From NCBI GenBank assembly GCA_019802505.1, contig JAFMOC010000231.1:982001-1046000 (forward strand): a stretch of DNA of 64,000 bases, given 5' to 3'. Made by a program: the position numbers and the translations under genes. Below, in pieces: positions 1 to 11,910 of the stretch. A model generated the notes under the pieces. That model was not told the DNA's origin and did no database searches. It saw nothing but the letters and a program-made list of their open reading frames with translations. Each line of letters begins with the position of its first letter. Position 1 is the stretch's first letter. Source of the stretch: Corydoras sp. C115. Its lineage: Eukaryota > Chordata > Actinopteri > Siluriformes > Callichthyidae.

Positions 1-603
1 CGAAGCTACAGCCTTGGTGCTAACTAATTCTGCTACATGTAGCCTTGTTTTGGTCAAACCTACGTTACTCCTTTAATACCTTCGTACTTGTTTTGTTTTT
101 TAAAAGACAAACTAAAAAGTGATACAACCCACTGCTTTATTTTGGTTTAACGTACAACCACGGTAAAATTAGCTTGCATGTAGCTATATTAACATATATT
201 AACGGCTCTTTAACCACCTCACAATTTTGAAAATCCAAGGTTACGAACATTTTCGTTTATTACGGAACGCGTTGTGATCAAACCCCAAGTGGGCATGGGT
301 ACCATGGTGCTGGCTACAAGATGATAGCGCGACTTTAGTGGTCTTTGTTTATATATTTATATATTTTTAAATATACTTTCTAACAGTGTAACGATTGTTT
401 AGCAATAATTAATTAATTCTATTTGTTTAACAAACTAATTTAGAAACCGCATTTTTCAACACTATCCAAACCTACGAGCGTACAAACCGGGGGCGTGACC
501 GCTAGGTCATATCCAATGGGTCCATTAGGGTTCTCAAACAGCACCTAAAAGTTTGGCGCAAAGTGACGAGCCATGTTCCATCCTTTGGTAGGTGCTCCGT
601 TTA

Positions 604-611
604 TACAGTAC
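604..611 (-). promoter_or_regulatory. candidate miR-101 seed site in atxn1 3' UTR
   Basis: The minus strand reads GTACTGTA, a perfect 8-mer match to the miR-101-3p seed. miR-101 is a reported repressor of mammalian ATXN1. A single 8-mer can occur by chance, so conservation must decide. Confidence 0.35.
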
Positions 612-1235
612 GAGTCAAAAATTAGGGCACGCCCCTTTTCTGCTCCACGTACCCTAAAGACGGACTTTGTAGTTCTACAATTCCAGACTGTAGTCCATCT
701 GTTTGTGTTCTACAGAACATACTGTGTACTCTGTTCTCGAATGCTCAGGACCTCAATAGTACCACCACAGAGCAGGGGTTATTTGGTCAGTGCGTTATTC
801 CTATCCCAGCAGTGTCACAGAGCTGCACTAAACCCCCCCTCACCGCATCAACTGCAGAACTGACAATCAACAATCCACCACCCAAACGATACCTGTTCTG
901 TGATGTTCCTGACCAATAGAGAACAGAGAACCAACAGGAGAACTAAAAACAACAACAACAAAGAACTGGAATTGGAGAACTACAAAGTATGGTACGTGGA
1001 GGGAAACCTCGTGGAACCTTCCAGAACCGTGTGACGTCCACCTCTTTTATTTCGGAGTGTGTTGCAGGCCTCAGTTTGTAAATTCAAGAATATTTAACCT
1101 ATGTAAGTGAATTCATCACTGGCAACGCGGAACATCGACCTCGCCTTGCCCGGGCATCGGGAATCGTGAATGTGGGTACAAAGACGATGTAAAAAAAAAA
1201 AAAAACGGAACGCCATGACGTTCCGAACGGGATTT

Positions 1236-1243
1236 TGTGCAAA
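1236..1243 (-). promoter_or_regulatory. candidate miR-19 seed site in atxn1 3' UTR
   Basis: The minus strand reads TTTGCACA, an 8-mer match to the miR-19 seed. miR-19 is another reported regulator of mammalian ATXN1. No miR-130 seed match (TTGCACT) was noticed in this stretch. Confidence 0.35.
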
Positions 1244-2090
1244 TGGCAGTTGCTTAGGCAACTAGAGCAGCGATGGAGATGGTGGAACAGCCACTGCCTT
1301 CGGTAAAGTGCTAATATTCGCGGGCTGCGGAGGAATTCACCTGAACACCGACAATGGACAGGTCATACGTGGAGAACAGATCCTGAATGGAACCTGAAAC
1401 AGCCTTGCGTCATGTTTGAGGTATGTGAATAGTCGTACTATTGCATATCTAGAACGTATTTCTTTTTTTGAAGTAGAGTCCAAAATAAGTTTCCCAAGAA
1501 GAAGATGGGGTCTCGATGCTCGCTTAAATCTCTGTACAACCAAACGCCTCTCGGCGAATTCCGCTCCCACAGGAACGCCAGTACGTGTCCCCCCCCCCCC
1601 CGTAGTCCTTATTAACAGACATGTTTATAGAGCATAATACCAAGTAACATAGAGAATCTTAACAGAGTCTATAGGATTTCTGCACAAAACGTTACAAAAC
1701 GGTCGACTCTGTCATTGTGGATCCAGTTTGCACCATTCGTTGAAGTCTTGCAGTCGCTACGATGCTACAATTTACACCGAACTCAAAAAAAAAGTGCCGA
1801 ACAGGTCACTAGAAAAATAAGAACCCTCTTAATATAGAACAACCACGTACAATGAATACTGTCACACGAACGGTACACTAGAAAGAGGTCATGACAGCCT
1901 TGAATTAACGCTCAGCCCTCCGCTGGTGGCTTCGGCTCGTTAAGACCAGCAACCACCGTACGCAACAATCGTCACAATCCAACACCCAACACGCAACTAA
2001 CTAAACAGAGGTGTTTTGGGGAGATAGAGTGGAACCTAAACTAGTTTTGACCCTCCGTTTAAAGATCGTATTGACTCAAGGGCATAAAAC

Positions 2091-4613
2091 TCAGGTGCCC
2101 ATACTGGACCTTCCCTCTATGCTGACCTTGACCTCCTGGGAGAGGTAGGCCAGTTGCGGCACCCCCTCTGGAACATCTCCTTCCTGTGGCTTTGCTGAAT
2201 CCCCTTTCTCTGGGGCCGACCACCTCCTCTTGCGACCCCCAGTACCTTGAGGTTTCCCCTCTCGGTTGTTCGTGAGGGTCGTAGTCTTGCCGAAATCGTC
2301 AAGGCCCTCGGTTTTCTGTTCGAGGCTCCAATGACGTTGATCATTTCTCGGAGTCGGGCTGCTCCTGGCCTCACCGTTGGACCTGGGTGCTTTCAGGGGG
2401 TTGTTAGGATCCTTAACGGGGCTGAAGGTCGGATCTTTTCTCACAGCACCATTTCTTAAGCTCTTCAGAGTAAGGGATATGCAAACATCGCCTACAGAAA
2501 GCTTGGCACAGGACAATTCCAGTAGTTGGGTGGTGCGGTCCGGGCAACAGGACGACCAACCCTGACCGAACACAAAGAATGGATACTCTACAAGTACCTC
2601 AACGCAAACCTAGAAGGAAAGAACAGACATGCAAGACACATCAGATAAATAAAAGTGCCTTTTAAAGGTGACTCTAGAAGGTGGTTTCAAAAAAGAGACA
2701 ACGGGACTTACCTGGGCCTTGTGTTCCCCAACTGAGAACTGTATGATGACAGCATCGGGCGTCTTGCTGGAGTCGATACGCTCAACTGTGCTCGAGTCGA
2801 TTTTCAACTCTTTGCTTACTTCAGCACTTTGCAGAAAGTCCTCTGTCCTCAGGTCCTCGACCCGCTTAAGCTCCCCATCTGCCAGCTGAATGATAGAGCC
2901 TTTCATGAAGTATGGAGGCAGGGCTGATGATGGAGACAGGGGTGCGTTGGGAGGGCTTGTGGGAGCTGGGGTCACCACTGGTTGGGACACAATTACCCCC
3001 GTTGAAAGTACAGGTACTTGCACCTGGGCGGAACTCTGCGCCACAGTCGGTAGAGGATGGACCTCGGGTCTACTGACCTCCTTGCCATTCGAGAGGACAG
3101 AGGATTGGATGGTGGGTGTGGCCGCCGTGATGTAGGCCTGTGGCAGGCCGGTGGTAACAGTCTGTATGTTGGCAGGGGAAATGGTGGGGATGGAACAGCG
3201 GGTGACCTCTGACTCAAGAGAGGTTGTGTTGATATTACCGGCGCTCACTGGGATAAGGAGGGATGGGCTGCCTGAGATCACAAGATGCTGAGGGAGGTTG
3301 GCATGGTAACTAGCCACTGCCTGCTGGGGCTCGCCAGTAGTACTAGTAATGTATCCAATAATCGGGAGCTGCGTGGTTGAGAAAAGGCTTGTTGGAAGCT
3401 CCTGGGTCGGAGCCGAGGGAGCCGTATGCAGGATGGTGTGAGGAGAAAGATTCGAAGCTGTCACCAGGTTATCTGAAGACGACACGAGAGTGTGCGTGGA
3501 CATTCTGGGACCTGGCATTCCCACAGACAGTCCAGTCCTTTCTGTGCGAGTCAAGGACATCTGGTCCTTATTAGGACAGAGCTGAGGCTCCGAGCTTTTG
3601 CTGGCCAACAGGTGGTTGCTCGATACCAGCATGACGGACGTCTGAAGCCCTACGTTGTCAGGAGTGGCGTAGTCGGCCGGAAGTAGGACCTGAGTTTGTG
3701 CCTGGAGGCCCAGGTTCTGGCTATGCCTTTGTGTTTCGTCCCCATCGGACTTGTTAGGGACTACCTTCACCATAGTGGGGCCGTGTTTGACCATCTCCCC
3801 CAGAGTTCCATTCTGCAGCTCTCTGCCATGGGAGTCGGGGTGTTTGGTAATCACACTATCAGCATAATGTACAAGCACCTGGGGAGAAGCGAGAGCCAAG
3901 CCATGAGAGGCCAGGACAGCTGAATGAGGATGAAGCTGAATGGGTACCTGGGAAGTCGGGGTGATAACTGGTAAGCCCACGGGGGTACCCTCAACCTGAA
4001 TGCACTGGTTTGACGTGTGAGCTACATTGGGTATGGATGAAATCACATGTTTCTGGGGCGTGCCGTTGGAGGCCTGCGGCATGACGGTTGCCGTGGCATA
4101 GACCTCTGGGGTGGGTCTACAGGACTGGGTTGGACTGACCGTGGCTGGTACCACTTGTGAGGGAATGTATCCTGTGTATGGTCCAATGATTTGCAATTTG
4201 GGAGTCAAGTGGGTGGGCTGGATATGTCCTGCTATGTGAGGATGGTTGGCGGAGAAGAGCGTAGACGTGGTCGCTATCGTTGTGGTTCCAGGGGGGCCGT
4301 CTTTGGGTCTGGAGCTCGTGTAGGAGGAAAAGCTGCCAGAGGCTGCCGAGGGGTATTCAGACACAACATTCAGGGCCTTGACCGAGAGCGGGGGACCGTC
4401 AGCTTCAGAAGTGGCGCTCCGCGACGGACCGCCGTGGTTGCCAACAGTCGCCATGCTGGCCATGCTGGCTACACTAGCAAGCCATGCCAGGTTCTCCCCA
4501 CTTTGGCCGTCGTTCATGGTCGATGCTACTAGCACCTGCCTTTCCTCGAGCGCCAGAATTTCCCGCTTCTTGGGGGGCAGGCACTCGTTGCTTCGCTCCT
4601 GGTTGGATTTCAT
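2091..4613 (-). CDS. atxn1: ataxin-1 (AXH-domain transcriptional co-regulator)
   Basis: Two coding exons, 4613-2712 and 2609-2091, are joined across a short intron with donor CAG|gtaagt and acceptor ctag|GTT, giving 806 aa (human ATXN1 is about 815). The N-terminus MKSNQERSNECLPPKKRE is the ATXN1 start. The AXH domain spans about residues 565-690 (PPYFMKGSIIQL at the start, FGQGWSSCCP and SVGDVCISLTL near the end) and is split by the intron, as in mammals. AXH mediates self-association and binding to repressors such as Capicua. Near residue 760 lies RKRRWSAPE, the nuclear signal overlapping the 14-3-3 phospho-serine site (human Ser776); ATXN1L lacks it, so this is ATXN1. The middle is Ser/Thr/Pro/Gln-rich and low in constraint. 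There is no polyglutamine tract. Non-coding 5' exons probably lie upstream at higher coordinates. Confidence 0.96.
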
Positions 4614-5025
4614 GGTTGTTCCGTTGTGCTACGATGCCGTGTGGGTTCCTTAAGACAAACTGAAAGCCACTGTCCGCATGTCTAGGGTTCCACAGGTAAA
4701 GTCAACAAGTTTGGGCCTCTTGTCTTCAGGAAGGACACTAGTTCTTTTTCAGTTTACTGGAGTGTTCGCGAGGAGTCGTCCACTTTCTGCTTGCAGGGCA
4801 GACCTTCAGGAAAGAGAACAACATCACAGAATGATCTGCCAGAGTGAAGACGAAGATGAAGAGGAATTATTATTTTATTAAAGCCACGGCACGGGGAGAA
4901 CGTTTTGGAGACAGAGTTATGGAGGAGGGATTAGTTAGAGGTTGCTGGATGTGGTGATGGAGAACACGCTGGTGGTCGTGGTGATGGAGCAGGATGCAGG
5001 ATTATGATTCAGGATTATGAGGTCA
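4614..5025 (-). other. atxn1 upstream sequence, probable 5' UTR exon part and intron
   Basis: On the minus strand a pyrimidine-rich acceptor (ggctttcag) lies about 45-60 bases before the atxn1 ATG, so the coding exon likely begins a short way upstream and is spliced to distant non-coding exons, as in other vertebrates. The rest shows no gene. Confidence 0.4.
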
Positions 5026-5368
5026 TCCATCCACCCATCATCTTCTACTTTATCCTCTATTAGGGTCGCGGGGGGGGGTTCCCCATGCCCATCCAGGGGA
5101 GAACATTTTGGACGCTGGGCAGATACACCCAGGACAGGGGGCAATCTATCACTGGGCCCACACTCACTCACACAGACACACTCTATGTGGGGCAATTTGG
5201 ATAACTCAATTGACCGTGATCCATGTTTTTGGACTGTGGGAGGAAACCGGAGAACCCGGAGGAAACCCACGCGGACACGGGGAGAATATGCAAACTCTAC
5301 CCAGATTGGGATTCGAACCGGGAATCCCTAGTGCTGAAAGGAGAACATGCTAAACCACTAAGCCGCCC
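5026..5368 (-). mobile_element. tRNA-derived SINE, full length, with TSD
   Basis: This copy defines the SINE family that fills the window. Read on the minus strand it has a tRNA-like head (GGTGGCTTAGTGGTT box A-like, GGTTCGAATCCC box B), a body with TTTTTGGACTGTGGGAGG (reverse sense), and an ATGG-rich tail. An imperfect 12-bp target duplication flanks it: ATTATGAGGTCA at 5014-5025 and ATTATGATGTCA at 5369-5380. Confidence 0.85.
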
Positions 5369-5398
5369 ATTATGATGTCATAATTTCACAATATAACT

Positions 5399-5652
5399 CT
5401 CAGCACTGGGGCCCAGGTTCGAATCCCAATCTAGGTGGAGTCTCCATGTTCTCCCCGTGTCCGCGTGGGTTTCCTATGGATTCTCCGGTTTCCCACCACA
5501 GTCAAAAAACATGGATTCAAGGTGAATTTGAATGCTCTAAATTGCCCCATATAGTGTGTGCCCAGTGATAGATTGCCCCCCTGTCCTGGGTGTATCTGCC
5601 CAGCTCCCGGAACATTCTCCCCTGAATGGGCATGCGGACCCCCCCCCCCCAA
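5399..5652 (+). mobile_element. SINE copy, 5'-truncated
   Basis: Same family in the opposite orientation. It begins at the box B region and runs to the poly-C stretch; the box A end and the tail are missing. Confidence 0.8.
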
Positions 5653-5704
5653 TTCTGGATTAATCCAGTTAATCCGGTACTTCAATATAATATATTGGCT
5701 ACAC

Positions 5705-6053
5705 GGGTGGCACGGTGGCTTAGTGGTTTAGCATGTTCTCCTCTCAGTGCTAGGGATTCCCAGTTCTAATCCCTATCTGGGTGGAGTTTCCATGTTCTCC
5801 CTGTGTCCGCGTGGGTTTCCTCCGGTTTCTTCGGTTTCTTCCCACAGTCCAAAAACATGGATCAAGTCAATTGAGTTCTCCAAATTGCCCCATATACAAT
5901 AGAGTGTGTCTGTGTGAGTGAGTGTGTGTCCAGCGATATATTGGTGTCCTGTCATGGGTGTATCTGGCCAGCGCCCGAAACGTTCTCCCCTGGATGGGCA
6001 TGGGGAACCCCCTGTGACCCTGATATAGGATAAAGCAAAAGATAATGGATGGA
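5705..6053 (+). mobile_element. SINE copy, full length
   Basis: The head GGTGGCACGGTGGCTTAGTG, the body and the tail GATAATGGATGG are all present. It is the third copy of the family within 1.1 kb. Confidence 0.85.
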
Positions 6054-7902
6054 TATTGGCTGCACAACGTCGTCTAGTTTGTAAACACTTGTTAATACAG
6101 TTGAGCGCCATCTCTGGATATGATACAGCACAGCTGGCACTGGTGGCCAAAGTTGGTCCTCATATGACAACAATAACATGGCCCATGTGTCCCAAAGCAC
6201 ATCTGGTGCTTATTTGGCAGCTTTATTTTTACGCACTCTGGGGTTCTAATTTGACCCTAATTCGGTTCCCCAACAGGAAATCTGTCCATGCGGCATGTGG
6301 GCCGGACGAAAAAGGGCCAAGTTCCAGCAGCCATTAAAACCGCCCTCTATAAAGAAGAACTTTATAAACATATATGACCTGAAATCCATCCGTCCCTCTA
6401 GTGGTTGTAACCGAATGTGCATTGAGGAGTGTATAGGGTTTCCATTATTTTGCCCCAACACCAGGGGGCAGAACCCACACAGTATACATTTTTAGCATGC
6501 GACCCTATGCATACACACTTCCATACACACACCGAGATGAGCACTGCGGTGGCAATCATGCTGGAGAAACCAGCACCACCACCACCACCATCACCACTAC
6601 CACCACCACCACCACCACCACCACCTACCATAACTTCCCGACACGTCAGTCTCAGTGCACGGCAACGTTCTAAAAAACAAAGTCCTTACTATGCAAATGT
6701 GTTGTACTGCCATTTTCCCCCACTCACATTCTGCACCCGTGGGTTGCCAGATCTGGAGTTCTCACGCGCCTCAAATAGGTGACGTCATCGGCGCTCGGCA
6801 GGAGTCGACGGATCCCCTTCAGCATGACCTTTATCCAAGAAAACGGATGCTGTGGAGAGACACAATCGCTTATTGAGTAGGACGGCGGAGACGCGCTCGC
6901 TCCAGAGCTGCATTCTCCTGCCGTCCCCTTCGCGTCTTGCGAGGCGCTGGCCCTTTAAGAGGCGTGCTGGGGAGTCCTGAATCCAAACAGAGCTGTTGCT
7001 GCTTTACAATGACTACATACTGCTATTCTGGACATGTTCTCGCTCTCTCGCGCTGTCTCTCTCTCTCTCTCTCTCTCTCGCACACTCTCACAGCTGCCAC
7101 ATTTGCACGAAAATCAGGGGTCGCAAAATTGACAGGATGCGAAAAGCGGGTGCATCTCCGTTCCGGGATTCCTTTGTAAGCAGTCTTACCTTTTTCACAG
7201 CTCTCTCTCTCTCACTCTCTCTCTCTCTCGCTCGCTCACTCACCGCCCCCCCCTGCAGAGAGTGAGTGCAGAGCACCCTATCCCCGAAGAGCCCTCCTTT
7301 GTCCGTGATGAACCAGCTCCCCGAGTCCCATCCTCGAGCCCTTGCTCACCTTTCTGGTCGCCCGCCGGTTCGAGGTCTCCCTCTCTCTCTCTCTCTCGCT
7401 CACTCTCTCTCCTCCTCCCCTCTGCTGCAGCCCCCCGGGGGAGCGGGCATAAAGGGAAGTCCCGGTGTCCGTCTCACGCCGAGCGTACGAGAGGCTTGTT
7501 ATGCAAGGAGAACCGACTAGCTATCTCGCTCGCCCCATTGCTATCTCGCTCACTCGCTCGCTCGCCCTCCCTCTCTTTCTCACTCCACTCACACACTCAC
7601 ACATGCTCAGTGCTTGGCTGAATGCAGCTCCTCCTCCTACCCCGACTCCCTCAACCACCCCCCCCAGTCAGCCTCAGCAGCCTCATCAGGTATTCATTCA
7701 AAAAACACACTCCAGTTGGCGCGGCGCCCAGACTACACTCAGGAGGAGGCGAGGGAGGGAGGGAGGGTGCGAGTGAGCGAGCGAGGGAGGGAGGGAGGAA
7801 AGAGGCAAAAGCCTCGTACGCACAGGAGGTTGTACGCACCACAACACACGCCGGGACAGAAGCGTGTGGACGGTGCCCGCCGTCGATCACACGCTTCGGG
7901 AG
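6054..7902. other. non-coding stretch with CCA and CT microsatellites, GC-rich 3' half
   Basis: No convincing gene. An (ACC)n-type run lies at about 6567-6633 and (CT)n or (CTCG)n runs at about 7043-7080, 7200-7235, 7378-7412 and 7540-7575. From about 6770 the sequence is CpG-rich, with GACGTCATCGGCG (CRE-like) near 6781 and a CCCTTTAAGAGG motif near 6951. It could be a promoter or non-coding first exon for atxn1 (minus), but no clear splice pair was identified. Confidence 0.35.
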
Positions 7903-8189
7903 CCGGTTCTCTGAGAACGTTTCGGGCGCTGGGCAGATAGACACAGGACAGGGCGCCAATCCATCGCTGGGCACACACTCACTCACACAAACACACTCTA
8001 TATGGGGCAATTTGTGGTAACTCAATTGACTTGATCCATGTTTTTGGACTGTGGGAGGAAACCGGAGAACCCGGAGGAAACCCACGCGGACACGGGGAGA
8101 ACATGGAAACTCCACCCAGATGGGGATTCGAAGTGGGAATCCCCAGCGCTGAGAGGAGAACGTGCTAAACACCAAGCCTCCGTGCCGCC
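7903..8189 (-). mobile_element. SINE copy, tail-truncated
   Basis: Begins inside the body (AGAACGTTTCGGGCGCTGGG) and runs through the tRNA-like head, ending GTGCCGCC. The ATGG tail is missing. Confidence 0.8.
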
Positions 8190-8420
8190 GATCTATAAGT
8201 CTGTTATTCTATTTTGCGACAGGGTCTCACTGTTTGTACCGGCTGGAAAGACAGAGGGCGCTGTACAGAAGCTATGTCACATGACGTCACCTGATGCCTT
8301 AGTTTCCTTCAGCTGCGTGTTCGCTGATGCCGCTGCTGATCGTCCTACTGGGGACAACACTCCCCCCCCCCACCCCCCACCCCGTGACCCCAAGCAAATG
8401 AATATAAATTATTAGGAGTA
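8190..8420. other. unassigned spacer
   Basis: Contains a poly-C tract near 8362-8385. No gene or other structure seen. Confidence 0.3.
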
Positions 8421-8712
8421 ATGGTTGGCATGTTCTCCTCTTAGATTGAATCCCGATCTGGGTGGAGTGTGCATGTTCTCCCCGTGTCCGTGTGGGTCTC
8501 CTCTGGGTTCTCCGATTTTCTCCCCCATTTCAAATACATGGATTCAAGGTGAACTAAATGCTCTGAATTGCCCCATATAGAGTGTGTCTGTGTAAGTGAG
8601 TGTGTGCCCAGTGATAGATTGGCACCCCATAATGGGTGAATCTGCCGAGTGCCCGAAATGTTCTCCCTTTGATGGGTCGGGGAACCAGAGAACTGGGGAA
8701 CCCCCCCCACCG
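8421..8712 (+). mobile_element. SINE copy, diverged
   Basis: Starts within the head (TTGGCATGTTCTCC), with the box B region diverged, and ends in the poly-C block. Confidence 0.75.
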
Positions 8713-9145
8713 CCCTCTAAAACCATGAAACCATGTGGTCGAATAGGAAAATGAACCATCCACCCCGTACTAGACAGTTGGTACTAGATGCAAAAGCACA
8801 TGTGCACACTGCCATAAGACTGAAAGCTTAACCGTTGACCTTAGCAATATGGCGGTGAACCAGCACCTCCAAGAACAAATCTAGATCCTCCATCTTAACA
8901 GAGCAGGTAGACGAGCACAGATCTGCGTTGTTTACTCACCGCGAGGTAATGAGGATCGGGAGTGGGGTCTCTCTTCGGCACCTGTCCCTCACACTCTGCG
9001 GACTGACTGCAGTCTGTGGTGGACATGTCCCAGCATGTTCAGGCATGTCGGCTGCAGATCCTCCACCCTGTGGAAGAGAACAGCGCCAGGGCTTTTGGGA
9101 AGAAGGGAGGCTTCCAGTCTAGAACAACGTTCTCACCCCAAACCC

Positions 9146-9415
9146 CTGAAGAGCCAATCTGTGTGGAGTCTCCATCTCCTCCCAGTGTCCTTGGGGGTTT
9201 CCTTTGGTTTCTCCGGTTTCTTCCCACAGTCCAAAAGCATGGATTCATGGTATATTGATCGCTCTGAATTGCCCCCATATAGAGTGTGTGTCTGTGTGGC
9301 AAGTGATGGATTGGCGCCCTGTCCTGGATTTACCTGCCCAACATTCTTCCGGGGGCATGAGGACCCCGCTGCGACCCCAGCAGAGGATTAGGCTAAAGAC
9401 AATTAATAAATGAAT
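9146..9415 (+). mobile_element. SINE copy, head lost
   Basis: The body matches from GTGGAGTCTCCATCTCC to a degenerate tail (ATTAATAAATGAATTAATT). The tRNA-like head is absent. Confidence 0.7.
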
Positions 9416-9433
9416 TAATTAATGAATATAAAT

Positions 9434-10115
9434 GATGGGGCTTAGTGGTTTGCATGTTCTCCTCTTAGTGCTGGGGATCCAGGTTTGAACCCCAATTTGG
9501 GTCTCCATGTACTCCCCGTGTCCTTGTGGGTTTCCTCTGTGTTCTCCGGTTTCCTCCCACAGTCCAAAATCATGCATTCAGGGTGAATTCATTCATTATT
9601 CATCCATTATCTTCTGCTTTATCCTCAATTAGGGTCGGGGGCGGGGGGGCGGGTTCCCCATGCCCATCCAGGGAAGAACGTTTTGGGCGCTGGGCAGATA
9701 CACCCAGGACAGGGGGGCAATCTATCACTAAACACACACTCACTCACACACTTTATATGGGGCAACTTCGAGAACTCAATTGACCTTGATCCATGTTTTT
9801 GGACTGTGGGAGGAAACCGGAGAACCCGGAGGAAACCCACACGGAGACGGGGAGAACATGCAAACTCCACCTAGATTGAGATTGGAACCGGGAATCCCCA
9901 GTGCTGAGAGGAGAACATGCTAACCACCAAGCCACCGTGCCGCCTCAAGGTGAATTAAATACTTTAAATTGGCCCATATAGAGTGTGTGTGTGTGAGTGA
10001 TTGTGTGCCCAGCAATAAATTAGCGCCCTGTCCTGGGTGTATCTGCCCAGCGCCTGAAAGGTTCTCCCCCCTCCTGCGACCCTAGTAGAGGAATAAACGG
10101 GAGATAATGAATGAC
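9434..10115 (+). mobile_element. SINE copy interrupted by a second SINE
   Basis: The outer copy occupies 9434-9589 and 9945-10115. An oppositely oriented copy sits inside it. The duplicated target is TCAGGGTGAATT (9578-9589) and TCAAGGTGAATT (9945-9956). Confidence 0.82.
9590..9944 (-). mobile_element. SINE copy nested inside another SINE
   Basis: Full-length minus-oriented copy from the ATGG-type tail to CCGTGCCGCC. It is flanked by a 12-bp target duplication with one mismatch, so it is younger than its host copy. Confidence 0.85.
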
Positions 10116-11097
10116 AATAGGGGTCGCTGTTCGTACAACTGCGCAGGTACGTTGCCGTTAACCTGAATGTAAAGATATAGTAAATAAACTAAAGATAACG
10201 AACTGACTGACACGGCAGCTGCGTTGACCACACTGAGACACTTGGGGGAACCAATCCAGAGCTCACAACAGGATTCAAACATCTTGGTGTGGGGTTCCAC
10301 GGCACACCTTCAGGAGTCTAGTGGAGTCTCAGTCTCAACTGATTCATATGAGGGCAGAACAAAAGTGGAGAAGGAATAATCCTCCATCAGAGCCTGACCG
10401 CAGGGACTCACTCGGGCTCCCGATTTTCCCCCACGACTCTCAGCGCCAAGCGCCCCATTCATCCCTGAAATAGCCTGGCCTTGCTTCCGCACCCACCAAG
10501 CCTCCGAAGCCAAAGGGAAACCGAGGAAAGCAGGATGGCCGAGGTTCTGACCTCCATCCCTCCACCACATTCCTTCCCGATGCCGCGCTTGCTGGCGCCC
10601 TCGCCTGGCCCCGGCGGGTGGGTTTAATTACACCCCGGGGTGGCGGCATGATGGCGGGCGTCACCAGCAGGCGGCCACATCGGCCTCTCGTCACGTCCGA
10701 GGCATCGGTCTCGAGTCCCCAGACCGGGCAGGTTAGAGACTCGGGTTCCGTAACCGAACCACGGATTCATTTTTTAGGTTCTAAAGGCGTGCGAGACCTT
10801 TAAACACCTTCAGAGACCTTTTTTTTTTCCCCGAACCCTCAGGAACCTCGGGGTCTAACAAAGCCCTCTTTCTTCTCCCCGCAGACGACGGTGATTGAAT
10901 CATATTAACCTCGTGGCCGCGAGAAGAGTTTGGTTTGTTTGGGGCAAACTGTGTGCTGCCAGGCAACGCGTGACGCCAACGGAGAGCACCAGCAGTGATC
11001 ACAGTGTTCCACACATTAGCATGATGAGGCATGCGGATGGTACTGATGTCGAGGAACACCAATCCAGGCTGGACATATGGGCCGAAATGTTTTTCTC
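10116..11097. other. unassigned stretch, GC-rich in the centre
   Basis: No gene recognised. About 10380-10760 is GC-rich with some CpG; a T-tract lies near 10821-10830. A promoter-like role is possible but unsupported. Confidence 0.25.
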
Positions 11098-11178
11098 TGG
11101 ATTCAAGGTGAATTGAATGTTCTGAATTGCCCCATGTAGAGTGTGTGTGTGTGAGAGAAACGTTCTCCCTGGGTGGTA
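11098..11178 (+). mobile_element. SINE fragment
   Basis: Only the middle (GGATTCAAGGTGAATTGAAT and the following CCCCAT block) and part of the 3' body remain. Confidence 0.65.
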
Positions 11179-11224
11179 ATCATGGTTTCATAATCGACTT
11201 ACGTCTTAAACTCTCCGATCAGGT

Positions 11225-11870
11225 CTCTGTTCCTGCAGGTTCTGTCTGTAGAACATCAGGAACAACAGACCTTTCTTGACTGAACATGTGACTCAGCGGC
11301 CAGTCCAACCCCTCAGCCTATCCCGGCTTCATCACCCTAATGCACTGCTCGCTGGTCTCCATGCACCTCCACAACTGATTCAAAACTCTGCAGCCCCACT
11401 CGTGTTCCACCACCCAAGTGAATCATGTGACTCCTCCTCGCCTCTCTGATTGGCTCCCTGTAGCTGACTCTGATCAACAGGACCATCTCTGGATCTGGCC
11501 CCTCTGACCTTCACTCTAGATTTTAAAACGCACTCCGACTCGTTCACTACTTTCTAGTGATGAATGTCGCCTGGTGGGGCAACCTCACCGTGGTGCTGAC
11601 TCTCACTCCATATGGTTCTCCACTGAACCATCTTCTATTCGTAATGTGCTGAGTCACTGAACACCTTTAAAAAAACCAACTCAAAACACACCTCTAACAC
11701 AAACACCTGATATTAAGAAAATAATTTATTAAAAAGGGACGGGATAGGTTAATGATCAGGTTTGATAATCCTACAGTGTAGCTGTTTTTTCTCTTGGTTG
11801 TTCTCCCGTTTGTAAATCACCTAAATGAATAAAAGCATCTGCTAAACGACTAAATGTCATTTATTACCAC
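11225..11870 (+). mobile_element. L2-type LINE 3' end, degenerate
   Basis: Broken reading frames on the plus strand resemble the C-terminal region of the L2 protein at 16-18 kb: an LIQNSAA-like stretch near 11380 and the LAPCS-type remnant of the conserved HWLPV motif near 11455. It ends with the shared L2/SINE tail ATAAAAGCATCTGCTAAACG followed by CTAAATGTCAT. It is heavily mutated and 5'-truncated. Confidence 0.7.
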
Positions 11871-11910
11871 AGAATGTGATGAAGGTATTTATAGAACGAT
11901 TGACGTAAAG

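Larger units (their letters stand above)
1..2090 (-). other. atxn1: probable 3' UTR of atxn1
   Basis: This stretch follows the atxn1 stop codon on the minus strand and holds no convincing ORF. It is low in repeats compared with the rest of the window, which suits a long conserved 3' UTR; mammalian ATXN1 also has a very long one. On the minus strand it contains AATAAA-type signals (for example opposite positions 136-141 and 256-261) and candidate miR-101 and miR-19 sites. The true cleavage site may lie outside the window. This is inference from position and composition. Confidence 0.6.

Noticed and set aside
573..863. Small plus-strand frame of 96 codons
   Set aside because: Lies antisense in the probable atxn1 3' UTR, with no homology or composition suggesting a protein.
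2117..4653. Other frames over the atxn1 coding exons
   Set aside because: Shadows of the real coding frame, which is supported by homology and splice sites.
6429..6782. Proline-rich frame
   Set aside because: Produced by a CCA/ACC microsatellite; no supporting exon structure.
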